The position numbers were made by a program, and so were the translations under genes. Under the pieces are notes generated by a model that was not told the origin of the DNA, made no database searches, and was given only the letters and a program-made list of their open reading frames with translations. From Phycisphaerae bacterium (lineage in GTDB: Bacteria > Planctomycetota > Phycisphaerae > Phycisphaerales > UBA1924), in assembly GCA_030429485.1 (NCBI GenBank), contig JAUIFD010000020.1, positions 1-32,409 of the forward strand: a DNA stretch of 32,409 nt, read 5' to 3'. Positions 15,621 to 23,985 of this stretch are shown one piece after another (the first letter of the stretch is position 1; the number at the start of each line of letters is the position of its first letter).

Positions 15621-16859
15621 TTACTCATCGGTCGGAGTTCGGAGCCGCCCCTCCGCAATCCGCATCATGAGGATGGCGAGCAGCTGGCAGCGCTCGACGA
15701 GGCTCGCGAGTTCGATCCACTCCTGAGGGGTGTGCAGCCCGCCGCCGCGGACGCCCAGGGTGTCGATCGTGGTCAGCCCGGCGGCCTGGAGGATGTTGCC
15801 ATCGCACACGCCGCCGGTCTTGGCGAAGGGGAGCGACTGGCCCAGGTCCTCGGCCGCCGAACGAGCGAGCTCGGCGAGCGCCCGGACCCCCACCGTCAGC
15901 GGCTTGGCGGGACGGTTGAAGCTGGTGAACACGTCCACCTTCGGTAGACCAGGCCCGTCGGTCGCGAGCGCCTCCACCATCGACTCAAGTTCGTCCGCAA
16001 CGGCCTGGTTGGGGTAGCGCACGTTGCCCCAGGCCCAGGCCTCGTGCGGCACGGCGTTGGTCGCCGCCCCGCCCCGGATCGGCCCAACGTTGATGATGCG
16101 CCCGTTCTCCACGTCCGGCATCGTGCCGATCTCGACCAGGCAGCGCCCGAGCGCTGTGACCGCGGAGACTCCCTCCTCGAATGCGCGGCCGACGTGCGCC
16201 GCACGCCCAGTTGTCCGCACCGCGAACTGCCCCGATCCGAGCCGCTCCACGGCGAGCTCACCGCCAGCCAGCGCCGGCTCGAGCGCGAGCCCGATGTCGT
16301 GGTGCTTCGCCTCGGCGGTGAGCGCCGCGCAGGAGTGGTAGCTCCCGGTCTCCTCGTCGGAGTTCATCAGGAACGACCACGAGGTCTCGACACCGCACGC
16401 CTCGAGCGCCTCAAGGGCAGCGATCGCGATCACCAAACCGCCCTTCATGTCGACGCACCCGGGCCCCGTCGCTGTGCCGTCGTCGCGGATCGTCAACTCG
16501 CGGAAGTCGCTCGCCGGATCATGCACCGTGTCGAGATGTCCGGCGATCAGCACCCGCGGAAGCCCGGAGCGCCCCCGACGACACACCGCGGTCGGCGGCG
16601 CATCCTCATCTTCCCCACCACCCAAGAGCCACCACGGGCGCGCCTCGCCCAGTATGAGATCGGTCTCGGCGCCGAGCGCTTCGAGCCTCGCGCGGAACCG
16701 GTTGCGCGTCTCGTCGAGCCCCACCCGCCCTCTGCCGACGTACCCGCCGCCCGTCGCGGTGCCGACGTGCAGACGCAGGTCGTCGAGCAGCGCGTCGCCA
16801 CGCGCCTCGATGTTGTCGGCGACCCGCCGCTCCGCCTCGCTCAGTGCGCCGAGGTTCAC
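15621..16859 (-). CDS. Peptidase M20 family metallohydrolase (carboxypeptidase G2 / ArgE / DapE class)
   Basis: This is a di-zinc hydrolase that cleaves an amide bond of an amino-acid or acyl-amino-acid substrate. Of 412 residues, metal ligands and catalytic residues are visible in AGHLDTV (His108, Asp110), GPGCVDMKGG (Asp137), NSDEETGS (Glu169 and Glu170) and a late GGGLHTPQEW (final His). The lid/dimerisation domain starts near RAAHVGR. Most similar in layout to glutamate carboxypeptidases; ArgE or DapE activity is possible given the neighbouring class III aminotransferase, but the gene pair alone does not settle it. The start is a GTG at 16859, four bases after the stop of the thioredoxin-fold gene, so the two are co-transcribed. 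Confidence 0.87.
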   Translation of the reverse strand: MNLGALSEAERRVADNIEARGDALLDDLRLHVGTATGGGYVGRGRVGLDETRNRFRARLEALGAETDLILGEARPWWLLGGGEDEDAPPTAVCRRGRSGLPRVLIAGHLDTVHDPASDFRELTIRDDGTATGPGCVDMKGGLVIAIAALEALEACGVETSWSFLMNSDEETGSYHSCAALTAEAKHHDIGLALEPALAGGELAVERLGSGQFAVRTTGRAAHVGRAFEEGVSAVTALGRCLVEIGTMPDVENGRIINVGPIRGGAATNAVPHEAWAWGNVRYPNQAVADELESMVEALATDGPGLPKVDVFTSFNRPAKPLTVGVRALAELARSAAEDLGQSLPFAKTGGVCDGNILQAAGLTTIDTLGVRGGGLHTPQEWIELASLVERCQLLAILMMRIAEGRLRTPTDE

Positions 16860-16863
16860 GCGC

Positions 16864-17415
16864 TCACGACTTCCACTTGATGTTGCATCCGATGCTGGGC
16901 TTCTGCTCGGTCGGCGCGTCGCGCCCCGCGACGACAGCGTCGAGCGCCGCGCGCAGGTCGCGCCCCGTCACGGGCACGTCGTTGCCCGGGCGGGAGTCGT
17001 CGAGCTGACCGCGGTACGCCAGGCGGTGCGACGCGTCGTACACGAAGAAGTCGGGGGTGCAGGCGGCCTCGTACGCCCGGGCGATCGTCTGCGTCTCGTC
17101 GTACAGGTAGGGGAACGTGTACCCCGCCTCACCCGCCTCGGCCTTCATCTTCGACGGCGAATCGTCGGGGTAGTTGTCCACGTCATTCGAGGAGATCGCC
17201 ACGATCCCCGCCTGATCGGCGTAGTCGCGCCCGATCGCGGCGAGCTCGTCCCGCACGTGCTTGACGAAAGGGCAGTGGTTGCAGATGAACATCACGAGGA
17301 CCGGCCGCCCCTCGAAGTCGACCAGAGACACGGTCTCGCCTGAGACCGTGTCGGGCAGGGTAAAGCCCGGGGCCGGGGAGCCGAGCGCGACCATCGTCGA
17401 AGGCGTGCGTGCCAT
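16864..17415 (-). CDS. Thioredoxin-family protein (AhpC/TSA-like, CxxC)
   Basis: This 183-residue redoxin starts LGSPAPGFTLPDT and carries a thioredoxin-type active site ICNHCPFVKH, with C45 and C48 after the first strand. The C-terminal block PSIGCNIKWK adds a third cysteine and is typical of a bacterial redoxin subgroup annotated only as thioredoxin family. It probably acts as a cytoplasmic thiol reductant or peroxidase-like enzyme; the reaction is not established. The ATG at 17415 has a GAAGGAG ribosome-binding site, better than the in-frame start at 17457. A TAGGCT box lies about 25 bases upstream. It is the first gene ahead of the M20 peptidase. Confidence 0.87.
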   Translation of the reverse strand: MARTPSTMVALGSPAPGFTLPDTVSGETVSLVDFEGRPVLVMFICNHCPFVKHVRDELAAIGRDYADQAGIVAISSNDVDNYPDDSPSKMKAEAGEAGYTFPYLYDETQTIARAYEAACTPDFFVYDASHRLAYRGQLDDSRPGNDVPVTGRDLRAALDAVVAGRDAPTEQKPSIGCNIKWKS

Positions 17416-17485
17416 GAGCGTCTCCTTCCGTCGCGGGAAGCCTAGCGCCCGCCCCACCGATCTCCCCCCACGGCGTGCTTTCCCC

Positions 17486-17491
17486 TACCAT
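17486..17491 (+). promoter_or_regulatory. -10-like box abutting the beta-helix protein start
   Basis: TACCAT ends six bases before the ATG at 17498, the spacing expected if transcription begins on the A of the ATG. It also marks 17498 as the true start although the frame is open upstream to 17261. Confidence 0.45.
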
Positions 17492-17497
17492 CCGCTC

Positions 17498-19696
17498 ATG
17501 CTGCACACCGCTCTGGCTCTTGCCGTGCTCGCCCCGACCAACCCCGAAGCCCTCAAGGACGTGGTGGTCGACCGCGACAACATCACCGTCACCGAGTCCT
17601 GCCGCCTGATCGTGCCGGAAGGCAAGGTCATCCGCGACGCGGACGGCAACGGCGTGATCCAGGTTGCGGCCGACGGCATCACCATCGAGATGGGCGATGG
17701 CACGCTCCGCGGCGCGGAACCCGGGACGCCCCACGAGATCGTCCACGGCATCGCCGTCTCGATTAACGGGCACGACAACGTCACGCTCAGGGGCCTGCGG
17801 GTCGCCGGGTTCAAGGGCGGCGTCGTCGCCACCGACGCCGACGGGCTGACCATCGACGGCGGGTCGTTCTCCGACGGGTACGCGATGCACCTCAAGTCCA
17901 CCGCGGAAGCCGAGAACACCGACGACTGGCTTTGGCCCCACAACAACGACGGCGGCGAGTGGTACAAGCGCTACGGCGGGCAGATCACCATCACCGACGC
18001 GGACAACGTGACGGTGCGCGGCGCGACCATCCGCAGTTCGCAGAACGGCATCGTGCTCTCCAACGTTGAGAACTCGTCCGTCTACGACAACGACGCGTCG
18101 TTCCTCTCTGGGTGGGGCATCGCCATGTGGCGGTCCTCGGGTAACACCGTGACCCGGAACGCGACGGACTTCTGCATCCGCGGGTACTCGCACGGCAAGT
18201 ACAACCGGGGGCAGGATTCGGCGGGCATCCTCATGTTCGAGCAATGCTCGGACAACCTCATCGCGGACAACTCGGCCACGCACTGCGGCGACGGCATCTT
18301 CATCTTCGCCGGGCGCGACGCCCTCGGCGAGGGACGCAACGCCTCCGAGATCGATCGCAAGCGCCTCGGATGCAACGACAACCGCATCCTCAACAACGAT
18401 TTCTCCTATGCCGCGGCCCACGGGCTTGAGCTCACCTTCTCGTTCGGCAACGTCGTCGCCGGCAACCGCCTCTCCGGGAACGCCATCTGCGGCATCTGGG
18501 GCGGGTACTCGCAGGACAACGTCATCGCTAAGAACACCATCGAGAACAACGGACGCGTCGGCGCGGGCGAAGGCGGCGGCATCAACATCGAGCACGGCGC
18601 CGGCAATGTGATCCGCGAGAACAACTTCGCGGGCAACTCCGTCGGTGTGTATCTCTGGACCGACGCGGACGAGGCGCTGCGCGCAACGCCCTGGGCCAAG
18701 GCCAACTACCGCGGCTCGGTCGACAACCTGATCGCCAAGAACACCTTCGATAACGACACCGTCGCGATCAAGCTCCGCGATACCGGAGCGACCGCGGTCG
18801 CCGCCAACACCTACCTCGGCGTGGACACCGAGATCGAGGCGACCGACGGCTCGGCGCCCGACGAGTCGATGGTCACGATGGAGGTCTTCGACGTCCCGTC
18901 CTACGCGGCGAAGGGCGAGAACTCGCCCATCGGCGCACGGGCTGCCCGCGGCGGGCGCAACGCCATTCTCATGGGCGAGTACTTCCCGTGGGATGGAGAC
19001 CAGTTGATCTTCCGTGCGGTCAACACCCGTGGCTCGACGCACACCTACGAGGTATACGGCGGATCGGAGATGCTCTGGGCCGCCCTCACCTCGCCGACCG
19101 CATCACTCCGGTGGACCTCCCCCGATACCCCCGGCGATCCGACCATCATGGAGGTCAATGGCCCGGCGGGCGTGCATCCCTACAAGCTCCGCATCGCCGA
19201 GAACGGCAAGCTCGATAAGACCATCACCGGCACGCTCATCCGCGCCCGGTGGCGCATGCAGGTCTTCAGCTACGAGAACGACCCGCGCGAGAATCTCGAA
19301 GCCTGGCGCGCCGAGAGCGAGGGCGACAACGCCAAACGCGCCCGCACCTCCTCGCTCGACTTCGACTTCGGCGGCGGATCACCCTCCGACCTGGACCTCT
19401 CCGGGGCCGTGATCCGCGCCAAGTTCTCGCCCGATCACTTCGGCATCATCGCCAAGGCCACCGTGCCCATGGCCAAGGGGCACTGGCGCTTCCGCACCCG
19501 CTCCGACGACGGCGTCCGCGTCATGGTCGACGGCAAGACGATTCTCGAGAACTGGACCCACCACGGGGCCGAGACCGACACCGGTGAGTTCACCGTCGAC
19601 GAGGATCGCGACGTGGAGTTCACGGTCGAGTACTTCGAACTAACGGGTGCCGCGACGCTGAGCGTGGACCTGGAGATGGTGGACGACGCGTCGTAA
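17498..19696 (+). CDS. Secreted right-handed beta-helix protein with C-terminal PA14-like domain
   Basis: This 732-residue extracellular protein probably binds or modifies a polysaccharide. The N-terminus MLHTALALAVLAP is a short signal-like segment. Residues from about 25 to 440 form parallel beta-helix repeats of the NosD/polysaccharide-lyase type, seen as recurring turns such as NVTLRGLRVAGF, DNLIADNSA, NDNRILNNDFS, GNVVAGNRLSGN, DNVIAKNTIENN and DNLIAKNTFDND. A middle beta-rich region follows. The last roughly 120 residues read as a PA14-type sugar-binding domain: AKFSPDHFG, GHWRFRTRSDDGVRVMVDG, then DVEFTVEYFE. Enzymatic residues are not identifiable, so lyase, epimerase or pure binding roles are all open. 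The gene runs divergently from the redoxin gene, with 82 bases between. Confidence 0.83.
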   Translation: MLHTALALAVLAPTNPEALKDVVVDRDNITVTESCRLIVPEGKVIRDADGNGVIQVAADGITIEMGDGTLRGAEPGTPHEIVHGIAVSINGHDNVTLRGLRVAGFKGGVVATDADGLTIDGGSFSDGYAMHLKSTAEAENTDDWLWPHNNDGGEWYKRYGGQITITDADNVTVRGATIRSSQNGIVLSNVENSSVYDNDASFLSGWGIAMWRSSGNTVTRNATDFCIRGYSHGKYNRGQDSAGILMFEQCSDNLIADNSATHCGDGIFIFAGRDALGEGRNASEIDRKRLGCNDNRILNNDFSYAAAHGLELTFSFGNVVAGNRLSGNAICGIWGGYSQDNVIAKNTIENNGRVGAGEGGGINIEHGAGNVIRENNFAGNSVGVYLWTDADEALRATPWAKANYRGSVDNLIAKNTFDNDTVAIKLRDTGATAVAANTYLGVDTEIEATDGSAPDESMVTMEVFDVPSYAAKGENSPIGARAARGGRNAILMGEYFPWDGDQLIFRAVNTRGSTHTYEVYGGSEMLWAALTSPTASLRWTSPDTPGDPTIMEVNGPAGVHPYKLRIAENGKLDKTITGTLIRARWRMQVFSYENDPRENLEAWRAESEGDNAKRARTSSLDFDFGGGSPSDLDLSGAVIRAKFSPDHFGIIAKATVPMAKGHWRFRTRSDDGVRVMVDGKTILENWTHHGAETDTGEFTVDEDRDVEFTVEYFELTGAATLSVDLEMVDDAS

Positions 19697-19763
19697 CCGC
19701 GTCGGTGAGCACGGATTACCCCGGTGCGAACGACCCCGCTTTGTCGTCCTCGCCCTGTTCGCC

Positions 19764-20165
19764 TCAGCTCACCACCGACCCCGGCGCGATCGCGCTCATC
19801 GGCGTCATGATGACCACGTTGCGCTCGTCGCCGCCCTTGGGGGCGTCGCTCGCGGCGAGGAGCATCCCGTTGGATTCGACGCCGCGGATCTTGCGTGGTT
19901 CGAGGTTGGCGACGACGACAATCTGCCGCCCGATGAGCGACTCGGGCTCGTAGAACTCGCGCACGCCGGCGCAGATCTGGCGGCCTTCGGGGGTACCGTC
20001 GTCGAGCTTGAGGACGATCAGGCGGTCGGCGTTGGGGTGCGGCTCGGCGTGCTTGATCGTCGCGACGCGCAGGTCCACGCGCGCGAAGTCATCGAACGTG
20101 ATCTTCGCCTTGCCCTCGGGCTCGGTCTTCGCGTCGGGCGTGGTCGTCTCGGGCGTGTCGCTCAT
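19764..20165 (-). CDS. Stand-alone tRNA-binding domain protein (MetG C-terminal / CsaA-like OB fold)
   Basis: This 133-residue protein has a disordered acidic N-terminus (MSDTPETTTPDAKTEPEG). An OB-fold domain of the EMAP-II/MetG-C type follows: ITFDDFARVDLRVATI, then HPNADRLIVLKLD, ICAGVREFY, GRQIVVVANLEPRKIRGVES and NGMLLAA. In many bacteria this domain is the C-terminal part of methionyl-tRNA synthetase, where it dimerises and binds tRNA; as a separate gene it can serve as a trans-acting beta subunit. A CsaA-like chaperone role is the alternative. A TAGAGT box ends five bases before the ATG at 20165. An in-frame GTG at 20186 would overlap that box and is disfavoured. metG itself is not in the window. 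Confidence 0.85.
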   Translation of the reverse strand: MSDTPETTTPDAKTEPEGKAKITFDDFARVDLRVATIKHAEPHPNADRLIVLKLDDGTPEGRQICAGVREFYEPESLIGRQIVVVANLEPRKIRGVESNGMLLAASDAPKGGDERNVVIMTPMSAIAPGSVVS

Positions 20166-20170
20166 GCGCG

Positions 20171-20176
20171 ACTCTA
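20171..20176 (-). promoter_or_regulatory. -10-like box abutting the MetG-C-type gene start
   Basis: The minus strand reads TAGAGT, ending five bases before the ATG at 20165, without a ribosome-binding site in between. It fits the leaderless pattern seen at five other genes. Confidence 0.4.
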
Positions 20177-20224
20177 GGTCGCGCACTTGGAGCGGCGTCG
20201 CACTCGCCGCGGACGAACGCCTTG

Positions 20225-21166
20225 CTATCCCTCGTCCTGCACCCCGGGGGCTTCCTCGCCATCCGGCGTATCAGGGACGACCCAGGCTCCATCGCGCCAC
20301 AGCACCGCCCGCGGGTCAACCCGCATGAACGCAGCGAGCTCGTCCGGCTCGGGATCGCGCAGCGGGGCCCCACGATCCACCGCGAGTTGGCCCGCCCACG
20401 ATCGCACGTCCGCGTCGAGCAGTCTCGCCTCGAACCGCATGTGTGCCGCAAACTGCTCGGGCGTGAGCGCCGTGCCCGGGTCGCCCTGGCACGTTGGACA
20501 GCGCTCGACCACGACCGCGCCACCCGGCGCCCGCCGATCGACCACGCGCTCGCCGTGGCACTGCGGGCAGGGCCAACCGCGGGCCAGCGCCTCGACGTAC
20601 CTCGCCACGCTCGACGCCCCGCCGAGTCCGAGCGCGCCGGAGAAGCGGTTGAGCGCCTCGGGCACGCCCGGCTTGTCGACACCGCGTCGCGCGCGCACAC
20701 CATCGCCCGCACGCGCCGCGCCGATCGCCTCGGCCGCCTCAAGCCGCACCTCTGCGGGGATGGGCGGCCCCTCTCCTGGAAGGGCGCCTGTCTCGGGCTT
20801 GCGGTACCGCGGATCCACGCGCGTCGCCAGGGCGCGCAGCCACCGACGTTCGTCGTCGAGCGTCTCCAACGCCGCGAGCCCGAGGCACGCGCTCCCACCC
20901 ACGCGAGACTCCCACCCGGACGCCCGGTCGACCTCGAACGCCAGCGTGTAGAGCGCGCGGGCGAGGCGGACTTCAACCGCTGAGGTCGCTTCGTCCGCGA
21001 CCTCTTCCGCCAGTTCCAGGTAGGCGACCGCGTCCGTGCCATCGAGCCCGCTCAGTCGGCGTTCCAAGTGTGGCACGCGCGAGTCGATCCCTGCCTGCTG
21101 TGCGCGCGCTGACCCACTCGCGAGCAAGCCGATGGACATGATGATCAACCACGCGGGTTTGCTCAT
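20225..21166 (-). CDS. Secreted protein with two CxxC motifs, last gene of the ExbBD/VWA operon
   Basis: This 313-residue protein of unknown function begins with a signal peptide (MSKPAWLIIMSIGLLASGSA, cleavage near ARAQ-Q). The first two thirds are helical and Ala/Glu/Arg-rich. The C-terminal third holds CPQCHGE (C200, C203) and CPTCQGD (C223, C226), 19 residues apart. CxxCxG repeats like these occur in the zinc-binding region of DnaJ; here they could bind zinc or form redox pairs in the periplasm. The ATG overlaps the preceding stop by four bases (ATGA). As the last gene of an eight-gene unit, it probably works with the ExbB/ExbD machine, but nothing shows how. Confidence 0.75.
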   Translation of the reverse strand: MSKPAWLIIMSIGLLASGSARAQQAGIDSRVPHLERRLSGLDGTDAVAYLELAEEVADEATSAVEVRLARALYTLAFEVDRASGWESRVGGSACLGLAALETLDDERRWLRALATRVDPRYRKPETGALPGEGPPIPAEVRLEAAEAIGAARAGDGVRARRGVDKPGVPEALNRFSGALGLGGASSVARYVEALARGWPCPQCHGERVVDRRAPGGAVVVERCPTCQGDPGTALTPEQFAAHMRFEARLLDADVRSWAGQLAVDRGAPLRDPEPDELAAFMRVDPRAVLWRDGAWVVPDTPDGEEAPGVQDEG

Positions 21167-23985
21167 GAGGCGCCTCCGGAATCGAACCGCAACGCCCAGA
21201 GGCGCGCCGCGGCGAGTTCGGCTGCGAGCACTTGCTCGATGATGTCGCTCGTCTCGCGCCGCTCGCGGGCGAGGGTGTTCAGCACGCCATCGACCGCCGG
21301 CGCCCGCTCGGGACGCTCCGCGATGAGCGCGAGCGCCATGCACTCGACCGCTGTCACTTGCTCGGCGGCGAAGCGCTGGATGGGGCCGACCGCGAGCTCG
21401 CGCCGCGCAGCGCCACGTCGATCGATGCGCGCCAAGCGTGCGCTCAAGTCCGCATCGCCGCCACCGGCGGCCGCGAGGCTCCGCCACCTCGCGCGGGCCA
21501 GCGCCGCTGCGCGCCGCGGATCGGACGCATCGGCGGAGAGACGCTCGCCCGCCGCGTCCGCACGCTCCATGTACGCGTCGGCGATTTCCTTCGCCATCTC
21601 GTCCACGCCGCCGATCGCGTCGCCCGCCATGCGCTCGAGTATCGCCGCGACGAGCCGACGGCGGACCTTGAGGCGCCACTCGGGATCATCCGCAGCAAGG
21701 CGCGGCGTCAGCGTCATATCCGCTACAAGCTCGCTCGCGCCGGGCGTGCGCGGCATGGTCGGGGCGAGCTCCAGAAGCGCGTTCAGCACCGACACCGTCC
21801 CACCGCTTGCCTGCAAGGCGGTGATCGCGGCTGCGCGAACCGTGCCGGGCGAGCCACGAACCGCCTCGCGCGCGATCACCTCCGCGTCGATTGCATCGTC
21901 GATCGGCCCGGCGTTGCGCTCTCCGAGCAACTCCAACCTCGCCGCAGGATCACGCCCGGCTTGCAGATACCGAGTCGCCCACTGCCCACGTCCCGCGCCG
22001 ACCTCCGCTCCACGGAGCAACCACACGCCGGGTGTCGCGGCCCCGGAACCGGAAAGCTCGCCGAGCGATTCGGCCCTCGCGAGCGAGGTCTCCGCGCGCT
22101 CCAGTTCGCCTCGCCAGCGCCAGGCGGCTGACGCGTTGAGGTGCGCGAGCGCTGCCGCTCGCTGGGCCTGGCGGTCGCGCGTCGCCTCACCAACGATCGG
22201 GCTGCTCCATCGCTCCAACGCCTGCCGCCACGCGTCGGCGATCGCGTCATTGGTGTCCCTATCGGCGAGCCCCCACGCTGCGCTGTATCGCTCGGCGATC
22301 GCCCGTCTGTCGGTCTCACTCGACTCACGCCGAACGACCATCGACGGGTCGACCCCGCGCGCGGACGACGCGGTGACAAGGGGGAGCGTGAGCGCGTGCA
22401 GATCGTCCGTGGAGTAGCGCGGGTCGACCAGCGCTCGCGTCACCCAACGCCGCGCCGGCGAGTCCTCGCCCCACTCGCACCCGAGAACAAGACCGCGCAC
22501 AACCCCGCGCAGCGTCTCCGACGATGCGGGCTCCGGCCCCCAAACGAGGAGATGGTCGATCGCCGCCAGCCGCCCGCGCGTGGCGAGCCGATCGCTCGCA
22601 CCCGCGGCCGCATCCAGCGCCTCGCCCCACTTCTCCCACGCCGCCAGCACGCGCTTCGCCTCCTCGCGCGTCTCCGGGCTGTCGATCGGCGGAGTGAGTC
22701 GCGGGATCATCGCATCGAGCGCGAGCAGCACCCCCGAGTCGAACGCACCGAGGGGGCGCGTGGGCGCAGCATCGCCCAACGCGCTTGCGAGAGCCAGATC
22801 GACCTCCTGCGACATCGACACGAGCAGGTTGCGCTCGCCAACCAATCGCGAGAGCACGCCCACCGACCACGCGGCCGCCCACACATCGGTATCCGCGCTA
22901 CCCGCCAGATTCCGCGCGGGCGCCGCGATCGCACGCACCGCGGGCGGACCGGCGCCGGCCCGGCGCGCGGCCCGGAACAAATACTCGGTCACCGCCCCGT
23001 TTGCGGCGCGCCGACGATCAACGTCGAGATCGCCCCACGTCCGACCGAGGAGTTCGACGGCTGACGCGAACACCTCGCCGGCGGCGTCTGGATCATCGTC
23101 GAGCCGGGCCACGGCCGACGCCAGCTCCGCCAGGACATCGCGCTTGACCGCGACCTCCGGCGCCGGCTTGCGCTCCACGTGCTCTGTGGGCGCCGGGTCC
23201 TGCGACTGCACGATCGGCGCAGGCTTCGGATCGGGCGCCGTCTTCTGGCGAAGCCCCAGGGCGCCGGGCAACACGATCACCGCCGCCGCCACCGCGACCA
23301 CGAGGACGAGCGCCGCGAACGCGAGTGCAAGCCCGCTCACGTTCCCGCCACGGTCGGATGCAGCCGGCGCGTTGGCCGTCGGTGATCGCGGCTCGGTCCG
23401 CTGCCGCGTCGGTTCTGCGGCCGCGCCCGTCCGAACCGACGCGACGCGCCCCCTCCCCAGACTCGCCACCGCTCCGACGGCCGCCTCGGGCCCGAGCCCG
23501 TGCAGGCGTGCCAGCTGCGCGATCCGGTGCGCCATGTGCGGCTTCCATCCTCCTGCGTGCGCGAGAGTCAGCAGCACGTCGCGTCGGAAGGCCGCGGGAA
23601 TCACCGCGTCTTGTGCAGGGGCCCGGACGTCGGCCCGCGCCGGCGGCTGACTTGTTCGCACCGGCGGAGCCGGCGCGCCGGAGGGCGCCCGCGAGCTCGT
23701 TCGCTCTCGGTCATTCGTCTGCGATCCACCGCCCCAACGCTCACGAGCCCGCGCGGCCATCACAGGATCGAGCAGCTGCGCCGCCGACGCATGCAGCGCA
23801 AGCCGCACTTCATCAGCGTCGGGCGTGTCGGCGTGCGGGTGCGCGTCGATGACCGCGAGGCGCTCCGCGAGCGCCGCGGTCACGGCATCCGCGGACGCCG
23901 ATGCGGGCTCTACCCCGAGCAGCGCGAACGGCCCGCCCGACGCCGCGCCGACTCCCAGAAACTGCGCGATCGGCCCACCGCTCAT
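21163..23985 (-). CDS. Large single-pass membrane protein with degenerate J-like N-terminus
   Basis: This 940-residue protein is not in a family I can name. Residues about 18-85 (PFALLGVEPASASADAV, then ERLAVIDAHPHADTPDADEV and AAQLLDPVMAARARERW) follow the helix order of a J-domain. The catalytic HPD is absent; the position reads HPH. A Pro/Ala/Thr-rich linker and a second helical block (FRRDVLLTLAHAGGW ... ARLHGLGPEAAVGAV, 133-175) come next. One membrane helix lies at about 217-243. The rest, some 690 residues, would be periplasmic and is helical, Ala/Arg/Glu-rich, probably TPR- or HEAT-like. It begins at an ATGA overlap with the preceding stop. The J-likeness is an inference from pattern only. 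Confidence 0.75.
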   Translation of the reverse strand: MSGGPIAQFLGVGAASGGPFALLGVEPASASADAVTAALAERLAVIDAHPHADTPDADEVRLALHASAAQLLDPVMAARARERWGGGSQTNDRERTSSRAPSGAPAPPVRTSQPPARADVRAPAQDAVIPAAFRRDVLLTLAHAGGWKPHMAHRIAQLARLHGLGPEAAVGAVASLGRGRVASVRTGAAAEPTRQRTEPRSPTANAPAASDRGGNVSGLALAFAALVLVVAVAAAVIVLPGALGLRQKTAPDPKPAPIVQSQDPAPTEHVERKPAPEVAVKRDVLAELASAVARLDDDPDAAGEVFASAVELLGRTWGDLDVDRRRAANGAVTEYLFRAARRAGAGPPAVRAIAAPARNLAGSADTDVWAAAWSVGVLSRLVGERNLLVSMSQEVDLALASALGDAAPTRPLGAFDSGVLLALDAMIPRLTPPIDSPETREEAKRVLAAWEKWGEALDAAAGASDRLATRGRLAAIDHLLVWGPEPASSETLRGVVRGLVLGCEWGEDSPARRWVTRALVDPRYSTDDLHALTLPLVTASSARGVDPSMVVRRESSETDRRAIAERYSAAWGLADRDTNDAIADAWRQALERWSSPIVGEATRDRQAQRAAALAHLNASAAWRWRGELERAETSLARAESLGELSGSGAATPGVWLLRGAEVGAGRGQWATRYLQAGRDPAARLELLGERNAGPIDDAIDAEVIAREAVRGSPGTVRAAAITALQASGGTVSVLNALLELAPTMPRTPGASELVADMTLTPRLAADDPEWRLKVRRRLVAAILERMAGDAIGGVDEMAKEIADAYMERADAAGERLSADASDPRRAAALARARWRSLAAAGGGDADLSARLARIDRRGAARRELAVGPIQRFAAEQVTAVECMALALIAERPERAPAVDGVLNTLARERRETSDIIEQVLAAELAAARLWALRFDSGGAS

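Noticed and set aside
13384-15726. 780-codon plus-strand open frame
   Set aside because: Antisense to aroA and the class III aminotransferase, both with full motif sets; composition is typical of a shadow frame.
17183-19042. 619-codon minus-strand open frame
   Set aside because: Antisense to the beta-helix protein, whose repeats are unmistakable; the Val/Asp/Arg/His-rich translation is a shadow.
19704-19773. GGTGAGC/GCTCACC inverted repeat between the convergent beta-helix and MetG-C genes
   Set aside because: The arms are 56 bases apart and one lies within codons; too weak to call a terminator.
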